Part shown: one piece after another, positions 36,581 to 37,841 of the stretch | Layout of the letters: the number at the start of each line of letters is the position of its first letter | Position numbering within the stretch: the stretch's first letter is position 1 | DNA from: an uncultured Mycoplasma sp. | GTDB taxonomy: Bacteria; Bacillota_I; Bacilli_A; Mycoplasmatales; Mycoplasmoidaceae | Direction of reading: 5' to 3' | Length of the DNA stretch: 37,841 nucleotides | Assembly: GCA_947177125.1 (NCBI GenBank) | Contig: CAMWTH010000004.1 | Location: forward strand, 1-37,841 | Program-made: the position numbers and the translations under genes | Notes under the pieces: generated by a model | What the model saw: the letters and a program-made list of their open reading frames with translations, nothing else | What the model was told of the DNA's origin: nothing | Databases searched by the model: none

Positions 36581-36614
36581 TTGACATATTAAACAATTTA
36601 CCCATATTTATAAA
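36581..36614 (+). promoter_or_regulatory. Candidate sigma70-like promoter for the post-ftsZ membrane protein
   Basis: TTGACA at 36581-36586; TATTTA (36605-36610, 18-nt spacer) or TATAAA (36609-36614) as possible -10; located directly after the ftsZ terminator. Confidence 0.4.
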
Positions 36615-36667
36615 TAAATTTAAATATTTTATAATTATTATTAGTTTTTATTTTATTAGGGTAAAAA

Positions 36668-37534
36668 ATGAGTAAATACAATTTGAATATGATGGGTTTA
36701 TTTTCTGATAATCAAAGTATTAACTTTTATAGAGGTTGAGATGATTATGATGATTACTATGGCAGACCTTACCCACCACCACCTCCAAGGGACCGATATG
36801 ATTATGGGCCACCTAGAAGATCTAACAATGATTGAAGACCTACTTATTCTAGAAAAGATAGAAGTAGAAGACAAGAAGATATTGAACTTAAAGAATCATC
36901 TCGTTTTGTTTTTAACTTATTTAAAAGATTAGCAGAATTTTTTCTTATTATTACTGGCTTAGCGTTTTTTGTTACATCCATTTGTTATTTATTAATTGGT
37001 GCACTAAGTACAAACCAAATAGAAACATTATCTAATTATTATTTTGTTGATATTACAGCAATGAGTTGGGTGTTTGGTTCAATTGCAGGAATTATTACTG
37101 GTATCTTATTTTTGATTCTTTTTGTTTTGCAAAGAATAAATAAAAGAGGATGATTAAGAAAAACTCCATTAAAAGTTCATATATCATGATTTTTATCGTT
37201 TGTAATAATTAGTTTATTATCAATTTATTTTTTGTTTGTTGCTTCATCAGGTTTTTGATTACTTAAATTACCAAATACTAGTAGTTTTACAAGTGCAGAT
37301 GTTGCTAATATATACACAAATATTGCTAGTCATGTTAGTAAAGCAACTAATAATGATTTTATGATTAAATTAATTGATGCTTATTGCAATAATTCAATTG
37401 GAATTATTGCAACTGGTGCAATTTCAATTGGAGTTGATTTATTTATAGTAATAGTAGCAAGCATTTATTTTAGAGGAATCAATGATGTTTTAGATGATTC
37501 TTATGATTATTTTGATTCAATGTATCGAAGATAA
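36668..37534 (+). CDS. Multi-pass membrane protein with Tyr/Arg/Pro-rich cytoplasmic-like N-terminus (~288 aa)
   Basis: ATG 36668, frame open through several TGA to TAA 37532-37534. MSKYNLNMMGLFSDNQSINFYRGWDDYDDYYGRPYPPPPPRDRYDYGPPRRSNNDWRPTYSRKDRSRR... then hydrophobic spans (LIITGLAFFVTSICYLLIGAL, GSIAGIITGILFLILFVL, FLSFVIISLLSIYFLFVASSGFW, GIIATGAISIGVDLFIVIVASIYF). Confidence 0.83.
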
Positions 37535-37549
37535 TTTATTTTATTGTAT

Positions 37550-37585
37550 AAAAAATACTCGCATAATAGTGAGTATTTTTTTTAT
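37550..37585 (+). terminator. Rho-independent terminator
   Basis: AAAATACTCGC-ataata-GTGAGTATTTTTTTT. Confidence 0.85.
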
Positions 37586-37720
37586 CTTTAATAAAGAAAA
37601 TTTTTGTTATTTTTCAAGTGAGAACATAAATTTTTTTAATTGGAATTAACTTGAAATAAAGTGTAATCAGCAGTAATGTTAATGCTAAAATCAAGTTAGA
37701 TAGATAATTAGGAGAAAATA

Positions 37721-37841
37721 ATGAAGCTTTGATCTTCAAGTTTTGGTATCACATCTATTTTAGTATCAATGTTAAGTGGTATGGGGATTTCAGGTGTAAA
37801 TGAATCTAACATTCAATATCATGTAGCACCTGATTGTGTTT
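37721..37841 (+). CDS. Secreted/surface protein, 3'-truncated at window edge
   Basis: SD AGGAG then ATG: MKLWSSSFGITSILVSMLSGMGISGVNESNIQYHVAPDCV...; signal-like hydrophobic N-terminus, no clear lipobox Cys in the visible part. Confidence 0.6.

Noticed and set aside
36331-36932. Track ORFs 36331-36570 and 36741-36932
   Set aside because: Out-of-frame shadows of the ftsZ tail (frame 0) and of the following TM gene (frame 2); Met/Ile-rich nonsense composition.

Overview
AT-rich, UGA=Trp (translation table 4) mollicute-type chromosome segment. The supplied ORF track stops at TGA, so I re-joined ORFs through in-frame TGA codons after checking the intervening frames by eye; most apparent short ORFs are pieces of long intact genes. 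(1) ~1-20.1 kb: a tight co-directional cluster of six very large, acidic, coiled-coil/low-complexity proteins (partial >=517 aa, 1046, 779, 2753, 817 and 766 aa) with gaps of 1-25 nt, closed by a hairpin + T-run terminator. It looks like a cytoskeletal / attachment-organelle assembly operon. The 2753-aa protein carries five ~290-aa repeats whose core (LEELIDxQNxEIExLLxEKxxFIxEIE) recurs in degenerate form in the neighbouring proteins. (2) 20.2-24.1 kb: overlapping housekeeping genes: efp, a small Asp23/MMB_0454-like protein, nusB, rsmE, a membrane protein and mtaB, ending in a terminator. (3) 24.2-29.8 kb: SemiSWEET/PQ-loop protein, one minus-strand hypothetical gene sharing a bidirectional terminator, a DUF31-type trypsin-like lipoprotein, ispD, lysS and a hypothetical gene. 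(4) 30-34.5 kb: a 978-aa lipoprotein followed by a second, membrane-anchored DUF31-type serine protease. (5) 34.7-37.5 kb: a divergent FtsZ with a ~147-aa N-terminal extension and a long tail ending in a basic/amphipathic segment, then a multi-TM protein with a Tyr/Arg/Pro-rich N-terminus, then the start of a secreted protein. Gene content resembles the Mycoplasma penetrans/iowae (Malacoplasma) lineage, but that is an unverified inference. No tRNA, rRNA, IS element or CRISPR array was recognised.
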